This document shows positions 37,314 to 49,400 of a DNA stretch of 64,000 nt, piece by piece; the first letter of the stretch is position 1; the number at the start of each line of letters is the position of its first letter. The position numbers and the translations under genes were made by a program. The DNA is from Stratiolaelaps scimitus. Lineage: Eukaryota; Arthropoda; Arachnida; Mesostigmata; Laelapidae. Under the pieces are notes generated by a model that ran no database searches, was not told where the DNA came from, and worked only from the letters and a program-made list of their open reading frames with translations. Where the stretch lies: contig JABWDB010000034.1 of assembly GCA_019614645.1 (NCBI GenBank), forward strand, positions 1,054,001-1,118,000, in the 5' to 3' direction.

Positions 37314-37433
37314 TGGAGAAAGCGGCATGATCCACGCGATGCGAATTCACACGGTGATGATCGCTGCCGACAAACGCTGACGCGGCCGCGTCGCCAGCGC
37401 GATCTGGCCAACAACGCGAACTTGAGCGGAGGG
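37314..37433 (+). CDS. Possible internal exon on the plus strand (tentative)
   Basis: A 120-nt segment between a strong acceptor (TTAATTTTTGTTTCCAG) and a strong donor (GGAGGG|GTAAGG), open in one frame for exactly 40 codons: WRKRHDPRDANSHGDDRCRQ, then TLTRPRRQRDLANNANLSGG. The frame stays open to 37520. The residues are basic and not recognised, no partner exon was found, and chance pairing of good splice sites within this much sequence is quite possible. Confidence 0.18.
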
Positions 37434-38507
37434 GTAAGGGGCATGACGGGAACAATAAGCACGGAGGCCAAGCGTAGTCCTGTCGCCGAGCAGAGACCGG
37501 CTGGCGTATATGGCCGCTGACGCGGTATATCGCGATTGACCTGTATTGCGACAGGGGGTGCTGCCGAATATGAGCGGTTGTAAAATGGATCCGATACCCG
37601 GAGCGATGGCTAGAGTCCTCATTGTTGACGAAGTTGTGTGTGTGTGTTGTGATATATGTCTAGAACAGTTCGATTCAATGGTGCTCTGACAGATCTCATA
37701 GTGTCCGGGGTAGGCTCGTTGAGCCTGGTATCCTCATGGCGACCCTTGGCGGAAATTCAGCCCGTTCCACATCGGAAATTTTACTGCTCGGATCAACCAA
37801 ATGCTGTGGATACACCTCCTGATGTATAACGATACAACCGGCATCGTCATGGCGCGTCTAATCGATACGACGCCGATTTCGGCTCTTCGACGAGCCACAA
37901 CACGCAATCTCTGATTCGTGGTTCTTGGCTATTCGCGGCAGAGGGCCACCGGGCGGAAGTGACATAAACAACACACAAACCGTGTCCGCGCGAAACGTTT
38001 GGCGATAATACTTTTACAAAATTAGAATATATATAAATGAACGCTCGTTGTTCGAGAGAAATGCAATGATGTAATGTGCCCCAGCAGGAAAACGACTTAA
38101 ATACTATATTCTATAATTACTGAAGTATTCACATTCTCAGTGGCCCGTTGGCCCATTCGTGTGCGCTTTGCTACTGAAGGGGTGGACGGGAGTTCGCCAT
38201 TCGGCTGTTGGCGGTTTTGCGCCGGGCGTGTGGGGGGGTAAGGTAAGGTAAGGCTTTATTGATTTATTAAAGGAACTGCAGAGAATTGGGGTTGGGTATA
38301 GCAAGCGTTAGCTTGATTGTCAGTCCCCCTTTTGTAGATTCGTGCCACTGCCGATAAACCGATCTTCACTTATGATTAATTGGACGTGACCAGCCTCCTC
38401 AGCACTCACATCACACATTACTAACGCCAACTTAGGCCAAGGACATCAAGGACGAGACGTGGCCGGCGTGTCATATCCGCGGTGGACAGCTCTCACCCCC
38501 TTGACGT

Positions 38508-38520
38508 ACCTAGAGGAGAT
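38508..38520 (-). promoter_or_regulatory. Possible recursive splice site
   Basis: On the minus strand CATCTCCTCTAG is joined directly to GTACGT, making a 3' splice site and a 5' splice site back to back with no exon between. GTACGT is the donor used by two confirmed kinase exons. It lies between the kinase exon at 11471 and the possible first exon at 60.3 kb. Confidence 0.4.
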
Positions 38521-39545
38521 GCACGCTCAGAGATCCGTTCCGCGCTGTAAGCATCTGGCGTTATTCCCACACCCGCGCATCGCCGCCCGAGAAAGCCAAC
38601 AATGGACAAACCTGCCCATCGATGCCACTGTCAAACCTCGAATCGCTCCAAAGCGATACCAACCCGAACACCGAACATATAGAAGCTTCGATTCATATTG
38701 CAACCCATATCACAATCGGCGAAATGCTTCGCTCTCATCTCGAGCATGATCATCAGTCCGCCCCCGGTGGTAGGTTCACCGTTTTTGTGCTGCACGGGCC
38801 ACGACAAGTTGTCGTAACAACTGACATGACGGCAGATACCTGTTCTCAGCTATCTCAGCAATCCCTGACCCCTCGCAGTAAATGGCCACCCATAGCTGTC
38901 CGCTATACAGCGATCACTCGATCAATCGATTCGAATCTTGAGCAACGTTCGCATCGATCGCAGCTGCTGCTGCTACTGGTTACGCTGCTGCATTTCGGTT
39001 GCAGGCGGCGGCGGCGGCGGTGGTGGCATCCGCCGGTGTTCTCAAGACGCCGCTGCCGAAACCGCCACGCCATGTGACAAGACAAATAGCGGAGGTAACA
39101 ATGATCGACGAATTTCAACATCGATCTCAAGGAACGTCAACAATGTTCAACAATGTATATATATAATACATATATATATATATTAGTAGACCACCTATTG
39201 CTGCTGCTGCTGCGCCCCTATTTTCGCTGTTGTGCTGATTATTGATAGGCACCTCAGCTGCTACTGCTGTTTTTGTTGCTGTCGCCATAACACAGTGGGA
39301 CAATTGTAACGGTGGCGGCGGCGGAATCGCCGCACGCGCTGTTGCATAAACTGTTGAAGAGTCGGATGACGCTCCCTGCCGAGGCAGCAGCATTCGATCG
39401 AGCTGCAGACTAAATAACGGCGAAAATGACATTCGCTTCGTCGCAAGGGACAGTCACAGCAGCAGCAGCAACAAGAACCGGAGCATACGACGCGTTCTCG
39501 TGAATCGAATAGAAGATCTAGCTACCTGATAGATAGAGAGACATA

Positions 39546-39579
39546 TGTATATATATATATATATATGTCTCTCTATATA

Positions 39580-39619
<40 letters not shown>
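39546..39619. repeat. (TA)n microsatellite with internal GTCTCTC and flanking GA run
   Basis: Two TA runs separated by GTCTCTCTA, followed by (GA)n at about 39621-39635. The flanking AGAGAGACATAT and ATATGTCTCTCT can pair. Confidence 0.9.
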
Positions 39620-39621
<2 letters not shown>

Positions 39622-40016
39622 AGAGAGAGAGAGAGGTGAAACTGCAGTATGATGACAACGAACAGCCGGGCCCGAACTACCGGGTGCTCCTGGCGCCGCT
39701 GACGCTGCGGCTCTGCCGGCGGCGATGAGAACAGACGCGGGCGTGTTGGCCGCTAAAACAAAGCGGCAACAGATTGCGCCGCCGCAGAGTGAGGCTGACC
39801 GCAGACTATTGAACTCGCTAGTATCGTCGCTATTCGTGGCTGCCGCACTGTCCAAAACATGGTGCGTGTTCTAGTTTGCAGTGTGTGTGTGCACTGTGGC
39901 TATATCTATCTCTCTCTGATTGTCCCTGGTGTGCTCTGATTGTTCGTCTGCCGCGGGGGGGGCTGAGTCCTGCGCAGGTGGCCGCGTGCGTCTACTTGTA
40001 ACCGGCATGCGGGTGA

Positions 40017-40048
<32 letters not shown>

Positions 40049-41965
40049 GTAAATATATATATATATGTAATGTTTAGAACTGTGTTGTGTAAAAATTGGC
40101 ATTTTGAAATTTCGCGTCGCGTTTCATCGTAGTCGACTGACGACCCCGGTCAATACCTGGTGGCGGTGTCGCAGCAATTGTCTATAATTTCAGAGTTGCT
40201 CATTATGTTGTTGTTGGTATTATTATTATTATTGTTTTTATAGAAATCATTTCAAAGAAGAGTTCCGACAAAGCTGATATATTGCCCGTTCGAATATCGC
40301 TGAGGAGAAATTTGTACAATGTAAACGTTGTGTCTTCAAGGATACAAATTCAAAATACTTTATATTTAAATTCTACGTCTACAATTACATTCACTTACAC
40401 GCATTGTATTTGCATAGCACTAAACAACGATGATATGCGCCTGTTATGACAGCAGCATCTATAATAATAATAATAGTATATATATATATGTCATCTTTGT
40501 CATCGTTATATCAGTTTGTGTCTACGATAGCGACTGAAGCCTGAGCAGAACGTCCACCGAAACGAACATAGATACATACATCTGATTGGTGGTATTGTTG
40601 GTCAATAAATACCCTTCTTATCTGACCTTGTGTGTATATATATATATATATATATATGTACATGCACGATCTCCTTGTATAGGTATACAACAAGCACTCA
40701 AAGCGAACACAACTGTTAGCAGTGACAAACGTCAGTAATTTGAAATGAGAGCTATCATTGGCCCCATCATACGATTGTTATATATATAATTTACATATTA
40801 CCTCTCCCACCCTTCCCCATCATTACACTATGGTCCAAATCGGCCATCGACAGCGCAAAACAACGCCACCGCTGATCCCGCTGGCGTCGAGGCCATTGGT
40901 TACAGCAGCAAGAAAAACGGCGAAACCCCTCATATTGAGTAGCCATCCATCGATCCATACGACTCTTATCTATTTATCGGTCAAAAAATCATCCCGTCAA
41001 ATAAACGATAAAGTGGACCCATTCGCGCTAAACCACCCCACCCTCATTCGTGTTCACTGCTAAATCCTACGGCTAAATATCTCATTATTCAGTTATCCGT
41101 AACAGCAGCCGCAGCAGCAGCATCAGCAATAGTGAAATTACCTTGATTCCACAAACCCCTGTACAAACGCCGTTTGTTTTGTGCTGCTCGTCGTTCACGA
41201 GTGGCTTCCGTGGATGGTCGTCTGCCGGATGTCTGATATTGTTAATATTTTTGTTATCAACAAATGCAGGCACCGCCATCATCGTTGTTATCTAACAGCT
41301 CTCCTCCTGTTTCCGTTGGACTGTTACGCTGATGCGATCGGCGACCGTTGGCTGGCAGCAATTGTCGCAAGGGAATTGCTCTGGGGCGGGAGTTTGCCTG
41401 TTTGTGGCTTGCTTGGTTGGGGGGGCTGCTCGCTACAGCACCATCGCGTAACCTGCACCTCCATCTATCTGTTTATTGCATAGTCCAGTGTGTATAGCGT
41501 CCCAAAGCCATATATATATATATACACACGCCACAGTTCACAGCTCGAGCGGCAGAGCAATTGCGTCACTGTTGCAATTAGATTTTAATAGATGAAAGTC
41601 TAGAGCCGTCGGGAGGCGCGAAGGACGACGAATGAGCTGGAGCGGCAGTTTGCGGTCGGGAGGTGCTCCACCTGTTATTTTATACATTTACAATAATCGC
41701 GCGAACCCCTCCCTCTCACCCATCCCAACGGATTGCCTTGGGACTGACGGCAACCACGGGAAGAGGGACGCCCGCTCTCATTGGGAAGTTCCCACAAATG
41801 CAAGGGCGGTGCCCAACGGGAATCCTGCCGCATCCGAAGGGACACAACAACAAAATAATAATTAAATAGGAAAATGTGGCCAAATTGCCGGCGTCATCTT
41901 TTCGCACGTCACCTAACTTTGCTATAATATTAATAATGTAATTAATATTGCTGTACCAGCAGCCG

Positions 41966-42178
41966 GAGCGTGAACGGAATCAGCAGCGACAGCAACAACA
42001 GCAACAACAACAACAGCAACAACAGCAACAGCAACAGCAACAGCTACAACAGCAACAGCAACAACAGCAGCAACAACAACGGCAGCAGCAGCAGATGGGG
42101 CGCAATTATCGAATTAACAATAAGGGCATAACCAGGCCGGAGAAGGTCTCGAGGTGGGGGGGCAGCGACCCTCGGTGA
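41966..42178 (+). CDS. Possible poly-glutamine exon (tentative)
   Basis: After ATTGCTGTACCAG a frame reads QPERERNQQR, then about 40 Gln with single Leu and Arg breaks, then MGRNYRINNKGITRPEK and a TGA at 42176-42178. The Gln codons are a mixture of CAA and CAG rather than one repeated unit, which is more typical of selected coding tracts than of a pure microsatellite. No clear donor or partner exon, so it could equally be a degenerate CAR repeat. Confidence 0.2.
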   Translation, partial: ERERNQQRQQQQQQQQQQQQQQQQQQLQQQQQQQQQQQRQQQQMGRNYRINNKGITRPEKVSRWGGSDPR

Positions 42179-44174
42179 CATCGATTGACTTGAGTTGCCT
42201 TCCTTGCAAACAACTTTTCTACTGATCTGTGAGCATTGGCGATTGATGTCAACCGCGAGCTGACAATGCCTACATAAGATGAACTGTGTCTGGTGATTAG
42301 TGGCCGACTTAATTTTGTGTTCTTCAGCCATCGTTAGTTGGCACTCATCGCGTGTTGTCGATAAATGCCATTTGCGATCAATGTGAGAATAATTGCTGAT
42401 GTTCTCTTTGAATCAAAGATAACCCTTTAGTAGATACGTGGAAAATCAGTATCACATGATGATCGGGTGTGGAGCATGACATTGTGCCCTGATACTCAAC
42501 TGCATACGCTTGAAATCGGCGCATTTATACAGCTGTATAACCTGTTCTAATAGTTGACAAATAACAACAATGCTTAGTGCGAAGTTTCAAGGAAAAACGA
42601 GCTGCTCAAGAAACAACATCTCGGACAGAAATCGGTGGTGCCGACATAACTATGCAATTATATTGTACGTAGTGATTATTAGAACGAAATTAAGAACGAG
42701 CATTTTCCATGCAGGTCGTGTGAACCTCATCCAACTCTCGCGCGAGGTCGTTATCGCTGAGTGCAGGTTGAACATAATCCTTAGGTAGAGCTACACCGCC
42801 AGCGGTGATTAATACGCAGGCATAAAGCACGCTGTGTGATTTGCTGACACAGACTACTCTTGTGGTTGTTGCTTTCGTTGTAACAGGATTTCTGACGGCG
42901 ACATTTCTCTGGCTACTGCCCGACGCTCTGCGGGTCCACTCCGACCCCACCGGTTGGTGTCACTAGCAACGTTCAATTGTCACCGTCCCTGATCTGACTG
43001 CGATTACCCCGGATCAGCCGGGAAGACCACCTCGACAAGCCCGCACGACGCCGGATCAGCGTCGCCAGGCGCGCAAACGCGAGACAACGAACCGCCGCCG
43101 CCGCGTGGTCGTCAGATTATTTCGTGTCTATCACTCCAGTTGTGCTGCTCCAGCCCCGTGTTGATTGGTTTGATAACTGGCAAGAGGAGCACTTGTAGCA
43201 GTTGTCGTCACCGTCGTCGCAGTTACAATTACTATTATTATTATTATTATTACTATGTTTAGTTAGAATTTGTCGTCATCTTCGCCCTAACAGGCCGACG
43301 GCACCCATCTCCTCCGCGGCCCCAGTTCGAACGTTCTCCGTTTCGATACAAAGACGGCGGCGACATCTCAGCTACGAATTCATTCGATGGACCTGATCGA
43401 CCAGGACGACGGCGAGGAACGTCACAACGAGATGCGAGCGTCCGCTGAGTTCGTCGACGCCGAATCGGCAACAACAGCAACGCCAACGTCTCCTCGCGAG
43501 CGATAGCGACAGCTCGCGGCACTTCTGTGACGCTGGATGGCTACGATATTGATGGCTGGCTGGTTGGCTGGCTGGCTGGCCGTTTTTGGCCGGACATATC
43601 GGCGAATTTTGGCGAAAATTAGAAATGACCAAATGTGGAGAACGGTTAACGCGGGGCGAGCTTTGGGCCCTCGCTGGCATACTCCGCAGATGGCGGCGGC
43701 CGCGGCAGCGGCGGCGGCGATTCCCAGCGACATGATTCACGGCGCGCTGCATGATCATCAAGCGATGCGAAGCGCCATCGATGTACGGAACGTCACCGCT
43801 AACGGCACCGGGGAAGGTCTCTCTTCGTGAATGCTGGTAGCCGCCATACCGCGATCCTCTGCTGTCCCGGAGATGGGGCCATCGAAGATACACATACGAA
43901 TCGCCGCTGCCGCCGCCGCCGGCATCGATTGGCAACATCTACAGGACAGAAGGACGTAACGCGAAAATGCTGTCGCGAAAACTCTGCCGATACGATCTAG
44001 TCTCTCCCAAAGTCCCAGACTGGCCCACGCGTCCGCCCAGACGAGCTGTCGTACTATACGTTCCTAATCTGCCTGGCTGCTACTCAACGAACAGAGATCG
44101 CAGAGATGAAACAATCCGTGGACGCAAAAAAACACTCAGACGTATTTACGTGTATGCGTCTCAATTCGATATTA

Positions 44175-44234
44175 TATACATATATATATATATATGCCTA
44201 TATACGTATATACATATATATATATATATATATA
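44175..44234. repeat. (TA)n microsatellite
   Basis: Interrupted TA run of about 60 bp. Confidence 0.92.
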
Positions 44235-45332
44235 AAGTGTTTGAAGACGGTAAGGCCTCGTGCAGCCTCGGTCTCGCTCTCGTCGGCGAATCGAGGTTCG
44301 TGCCAGCACAGGGCACAAAACAGATGAAGCTGACCACAGCAAATGGATGAGGCTGCTGCTTCGCTACATGATTCGATGCGGCGATCCGATGAGTTCCTCC
44401 TCAACGAGAGATGGCCTTCGGCGAGAGATGACGATAGTATCGATCACAACATCATCGACGGCTTTCGACGCTTTTGCCGCGTTGTGTTGCCTACTGCCGA
44501 GTTCTCTTATACCGGAAATGGTATATACTGGTATCGTATGGACTCAGCACGAGGCGTACGGTCAGCGGATACAGCGAAACGGACTGCCCCGGAATCATAA
44601 GTTTTCAACACGAACGAATCACTCGTCATCCAACCAATGCTATAGTGACATTGTCGGTGATCTGTACACCACTGGACTGAATGCTGTCAACAAACAGCTG
44701 AGCCAACGGGTAGTTCGGCAGGTGTTTGTTTCTGCCCTGCATGGCCTCGCTATTTCACCGAACAAATAGGAGTGCACCATCGGTGGCGTACATGACCGAA
44801 TGGACAGAATAACAACGCGCAGTTTGGCGGCAGTAACTCTTAACGAGCGTTGGGCAGACCACTTGCCACGGAGGGTAAATATTGCCAAATGCCATGAAGG
44901 CGACCAGCGACAACAATTTGTTGATGTTCACAACGATGCACGGGTCGGCAATGCGAAGGTCATTCCCGTTGGCCCGACGTGTTTATTGCCGTTACACCGA
45001 TTAGTTTATGATTATTGTTATTACTACTGTTTTGTCAGCACATGGGAGGCCACTAAACCGGGCGATGGACTCGACAACATGATCATTTGAAATCCCTTCT
45101 CGAATTTCAAATGGAATCGCTCGTCCTCGTAGCTGTCCGCATAAAGGCGTCCGTTTGGTAGCAATCGTCACAAGGGTAAAAGGCAGTTTCGTTTGATAAT
45201 AATCATAATAGAAACGATTCGCGCCGAAGCTCGCGAGTAGCGTTATTCCTCGAAACGCATCGAGAACCGAAAGCAACGGGATTGAAAGCGATTTACGGGC
45301 GATGTTGAAGGGGCTCATCCAGTGTCCTCTGT

Positions 45333-45380
45333 GTACCTGTTTAGATCGTATATATATATATATACGACCTGAACAGGTAC
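45333..45380. repeat. Imperfect inverted repeat around (TA)n
   Basis: GTACCTGTTTAGATCGTATA on the left is matched by the reverse complement of TATACGACCTGAACAGGTAC on the right with two mismatches, the centre being a TA run. Confidence 0.75.
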
Positions 45381-46319
45381 GCTACGACCTAACTTTTCAG
45401 CTGACTCCCCGTTGTTTCTCTGCTATGTGATAGGCATCGGGACGACATTTGTATTACATCAGGAAGCTATCGACGCCGTCTCGACTACTTTGTAGACTTT
45501 CCCAGACTATGAGGACTTTCCGGACCTGGCAAGAATCCACAGCTAGAGAAAGCTGATAAAGAAGATCTAAAGATTCTTCAAATCGTCTGACAGCAAGAGT
45601 TTTACCTCAGCATGGATCCCCCTCTCCCCCTATCTAGCAATCCAAGACGCTCACGACTAGACCATCTACGGGACAATAGAAGATGACCTGAACGCGTCTT
45701 AAGCGTCGCACTGCACACGCCAAATGCAGGCGTGGCAGGCGTTGCAAACGTGCCAAGAGATAGAGAGAGAGACGACAGGGTGCAAAGTGCTGTGACTAAT
45801 TTCGAATTCGACTCCTTGGCGTTCGACGCCGATCGGTAGAGCAGTATGTTAGCTTGACATCGCATGGATGCTCGCGAACTACCTGCAATCCAGTTGGCTA
45901 GCCGGATCAGTGGACCCGCGTGTATGGGGAGTCGGCAGGTATTAATGGCCCGCTCTCTACATTGAGAACCTAACACGATAATCCGAGGGTCTTGCCTCGT
46001 TGAATACACACGTTCACTCACGTGCTTCTATGTGCGCATTGGCCGCTGAGCGTCGCCGACGACAACGCACCAGCACAATACAGTTAGGTATCAATTAAAC
46101 AACGACCTGCCGGTGTTCGCTATGTATTTGTTGGGCAGGCGGTTGACACTTGACGGACATCAACCAGCCTCATTAGCGTCCGCGTCGTTAGGTCGTCGGT
46201 GTCGACACGACCTGACGGTCATTTTAGAATGGGCGGACAACCTCATTGCAGCCACCATCAGCGTTACTCTTCGCATCCTTCCGGAAGGGTTGATCTGAAA
46301 TGCTTCGATGCTGCCGCTT

Positions 46320-46475
46320 CGAATATATATAATCTATATCTACGAATCTATCTGTGCCATATTGACGTCGATCGATGTGCGTCCCCTAGCATGGACGCTA
46401 TCATCCGTAGATGTTCTTGGGTCCACTTACACGTTCGTGACTAATGGGTGCCCACAGGGCTCGAGAGGGGAGAGC
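46320..46475 (+). mobile_element. Possible relic of a non-LTR retrotransposon reverse transcriptase
   Basis: A plus-strand frame reads SSVDVLGSTYTFVTNGCPQG followed by S. The GCPQGS word preceded by a hydrophobic strand is the conserved block before GPxLW in R1/jockey-type reverse transcriptases. The match stops straight after GCPQGS, and neither the GPxLW nor the YADD block was found nearby. Could be chance similarity. Confidence 0.3.
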
Positions 46476-49400
46476 AAGGTTCCTGAACGCGACCGCGCCC
46501 CGGAAGAAACCCCTCGTGGCCAGCTACGACCTATGTCAACTATAAGAATGCTTCCGCATAAATTGTCGCTGTACTGATCCACGTTACCGAAATGATCAAT
46601 AAGCTACTTGGATGATACACGTGGTCGGAACGTTCGATCTGTTATTCAACAAATGGCTCAAGTGCAAGACAACCGCGTAGCCTTGCAAACTATCTTGCTA
46701 AAACAGCTTAAACAATTACGCCCAATAAGCAGCTTAGGAGAATGCTTCAGGTTGGCGAGAATGCTTCACTGACATATGAGTCGACCTCGTAGATAAAACA
46801 ATACCTTTGACTGAACCTTCGAAACGGAGTTGTTGTTGTTGATTTCGATGACAGAGTCGCCGATACAATTTGGATTCTTATCGAAATTCACACAGCCTCA
46901 TTCATTTGTTTGAAAGCAACACATTGACATGCTGATGCAATATATCAATATATATATATATATATATATATGTAGTCCCGGTGGTGACCACTCCCGCTAA
47001 TAATAATAATAATAACAATGATAGCTCACAACAATATCGGCTGTTTCGATTAGTGCTGTTCTTCCCTTCATACGCAGCCTCTTTCTTCATTCCACACAGA
47101 ATTTACCGTCCGCAGCAGAGTGTGGCCCACATTCGTTTACGTGAACATCGCATCCAAACCGGTGTGCCAATAGCCGAGTCGAATAATCGTCGCTCTGAGA
47201 CTCCTCAGAGCCGCAAAATTGCCGCAGAAAATAAACAACTCGTCTCCGAACGAACGAATTTTTCGGTTGATGAATGCGTGTGCGTATTTACGTGTGTGGT
47301 GTGTGTGTTTACTTGTGACGTGTGTGGTGTGTGTGTGTCTTTGACCGTGCTCGGCTATGGACACGATCTGCACGCATTGTCGGCTCTGAAACGTTTGTTA
47401 TTGTTGTTTCGAGCCTGGATACTATTTAAATGATGTGGCAGTATTTTCAGAGAGGGCCGCTAGCATTCTCTACCCGTTTACGCCGGCGTTTCCGCAATGA
47501 CGTCCCTTTCGGCTCCGAACCGCAAATCGCCAAACCGCCCGCGCGCGCACACAGACGCGCCGCCACATACGGACGCACGCCTACACATGAACAGTGCAAC
47601 AATTCTTTTGCCTTATCGCCGTATGACCACGAAAGCGTTTTGTCTGGTCGCAGGTTGCTCGCCTGTGTACCTATGCGGCGGTTGCCCCGAGTCCCCCCGG
47701 CAGAACAGCGCTCTCTCAGGCTCATTCACTTCTCGCTACAATACCTACGCTCAACAAACACGTCAAAGCGATAAGGGACAATTGCATCTCGTACGGGGGC
47801 AGGTTTGATCGGCGGACGTCCCGTACGCGTTACATTCGCGCGCATGCAAAGCAACCAGATGGCCGGACGGAGAGGCCGCCGAAGCCGGCGATAATTTGAC
47901 GTTCGTCGCTACGATATTTTGTTCGACCACACCCCTTTACGGTGGGGTCCCCGGGGGGTTCGCCTTTTTAGCACTTCGTCAGCAATTCGGGGGATCCAGC
48001 ATCGCGCAATCGTGTTGAAATGCGGCGAATTTGCGATGCCGCGAAGGTCCGCCTGTTGTTAGCGAGTCGCTGTTGCTGCTGCTGTCCCTGGCGATTAGTT
48101 GCTGCTGACGTTAGCTGCTGATTCGCCCGTGTGGTGGCGGCTGTCCACGCTGATTCACACACACAATAGCTAATGGAAGGCAGGCCGACAAAGGTGATAT
48201 TGGTAAGCTGGCCAATAGTAATCGACATCTGATCGGTAGGTCCGCTACGTCGTCGATGTCGGGTCCCGAATTGCCATTTGCGGTCGCTCGTCCACGCAAA
48301 TTAATCGCGAATATGTCGGCGGCGATCGAGGTTTGACCAGCAATCGGACGATGGTTAGCACGGCGATTTGCACCACCGTACACTGATTCGAGTGGCCGCT
48401 GGCATACGTCGTGGCACACAAAACGTTCTTGTCGCTCAGGTAATCTGCTCGATTTTAGAAGCAGCTGTTGGTAAGCCAAACCCGAATAACTTCGATGGAT
48501 GGGTGGCCCCGAACGCATTGAACACTATCGAAGTCAGCAGGAGTCGGGCCTGCATCGAATTCAGCTGCGCCAAAACTGCCCATTTGTGTGTACCCATTTC
48601 TTTTTTTCGTCTCATTACATGCGTATCGGATACAAACGACCAGGCTCTCACGTTACTCAAGCGGGGACCTTCCGAATCTTCGTCGGCAGCTTGAGTGGGC
48701 TCGATGTACCTTTGTTGAAGCGTTCATCACCTTTATCATTAGTACGATCGACAAAGTCGACGATCCCGCATATCCGCATGGCAACATTCCCCTTTTTTTA
48801 GAAAGAAGAAAAACTCTCTTTTTTTTAAGAAAATATGTGGTGTTACCATACGAACATGCTCATGCATCTGGACGAGCCGGCGACGAGCGGGCAAGCTCGA
48901 AATATATCGACATATGATGCATGCTGTATGTCCAGCAAAGCTTACACAAGCACGATGCAATATGATGGGTGTAATGGTAACCGTTCGGGAATATCACTTG
49001 CTAGAATAATCTCGCTGGTCTGCGGCGAGCGTTCGATGATTCTTAGTCTGATCATTTTGACGAAAGACACTAAATAATTGATTGAGTCCAAAGAATTTCA
49101 CCCTCGCTCTCACAGCGGTAGTGGTGTCGATTGTGCTGATATGGCGATCACCGCTGTCAATCATCCCCTACTACGGACGCATACGAGCTTTTGGCCAGAT
49201 CGTCACCCGAGCGAAAAAAAGGTCGCCGGCCCTAGCCGTAACTGTTTAGCGAGCATTCATTAATTCGTTTGATTAATAATATAATAATTAATTAAGATTT
49301 TTATTAATTAAGATAATGATTAATTAATTAATTTAATCATTACCAAATCACGGTGATCGATCCATCGATCGAAGTGTGGTGTATGACGTTTTTTTCTTTT

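Larger units (their letters stand above)
37434..41965. other. Non-coding block
   Basis: Short GGTAA repeat (four units) at about 38238-38256; possible minus-strand recursive splice site at 38510/38509; (TA)n at about 39166-39182, 39546-39619, 40017-40066, 40633-40657 and 41510-41525. No gene recognised. Confidence 0.6.
42179..46319. other. Non-coding block
   Basis: (TGGC)n-like run at about 43551-43580; GC-rich triplet arrays giving poly-Ala in several frames at about 43690-43720 and 43908-43922; (TA)n at 44175-44234; imperfect inverted repeat at 45333-45380. Overlapping open frames of up to 188 codons around 43.4-43.9 kb and 44.3-44.8 kb have no recognisable content. Confidence 0.55.

Noticed and set aside
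38238..38256. Telomere-like GGTAA repeat
   Set aside because: Only four units and not the arthropod TTAGG repeat; treated as a simple short repeat.
41138..41282. Minus-strand ATG exon (MMAVPAFVDNK) with donor AAG|GTAATT
   Set aside because: Phase 0 does not match the exon at 11471, and no other partner was found.
43372..43938. 188-codon minus-strand frame and overlapping plus-strand frame with poly-Ala
   Set aside because: Both arise from GC-rich triplet repeats; neither has recognisable content and they contradict each other.
44260..44769. 169-codon plus-strand frame
   Set aside because: Starts within the (TA)n-flanked region, no domain, no splice sites in keeping; likely chance.
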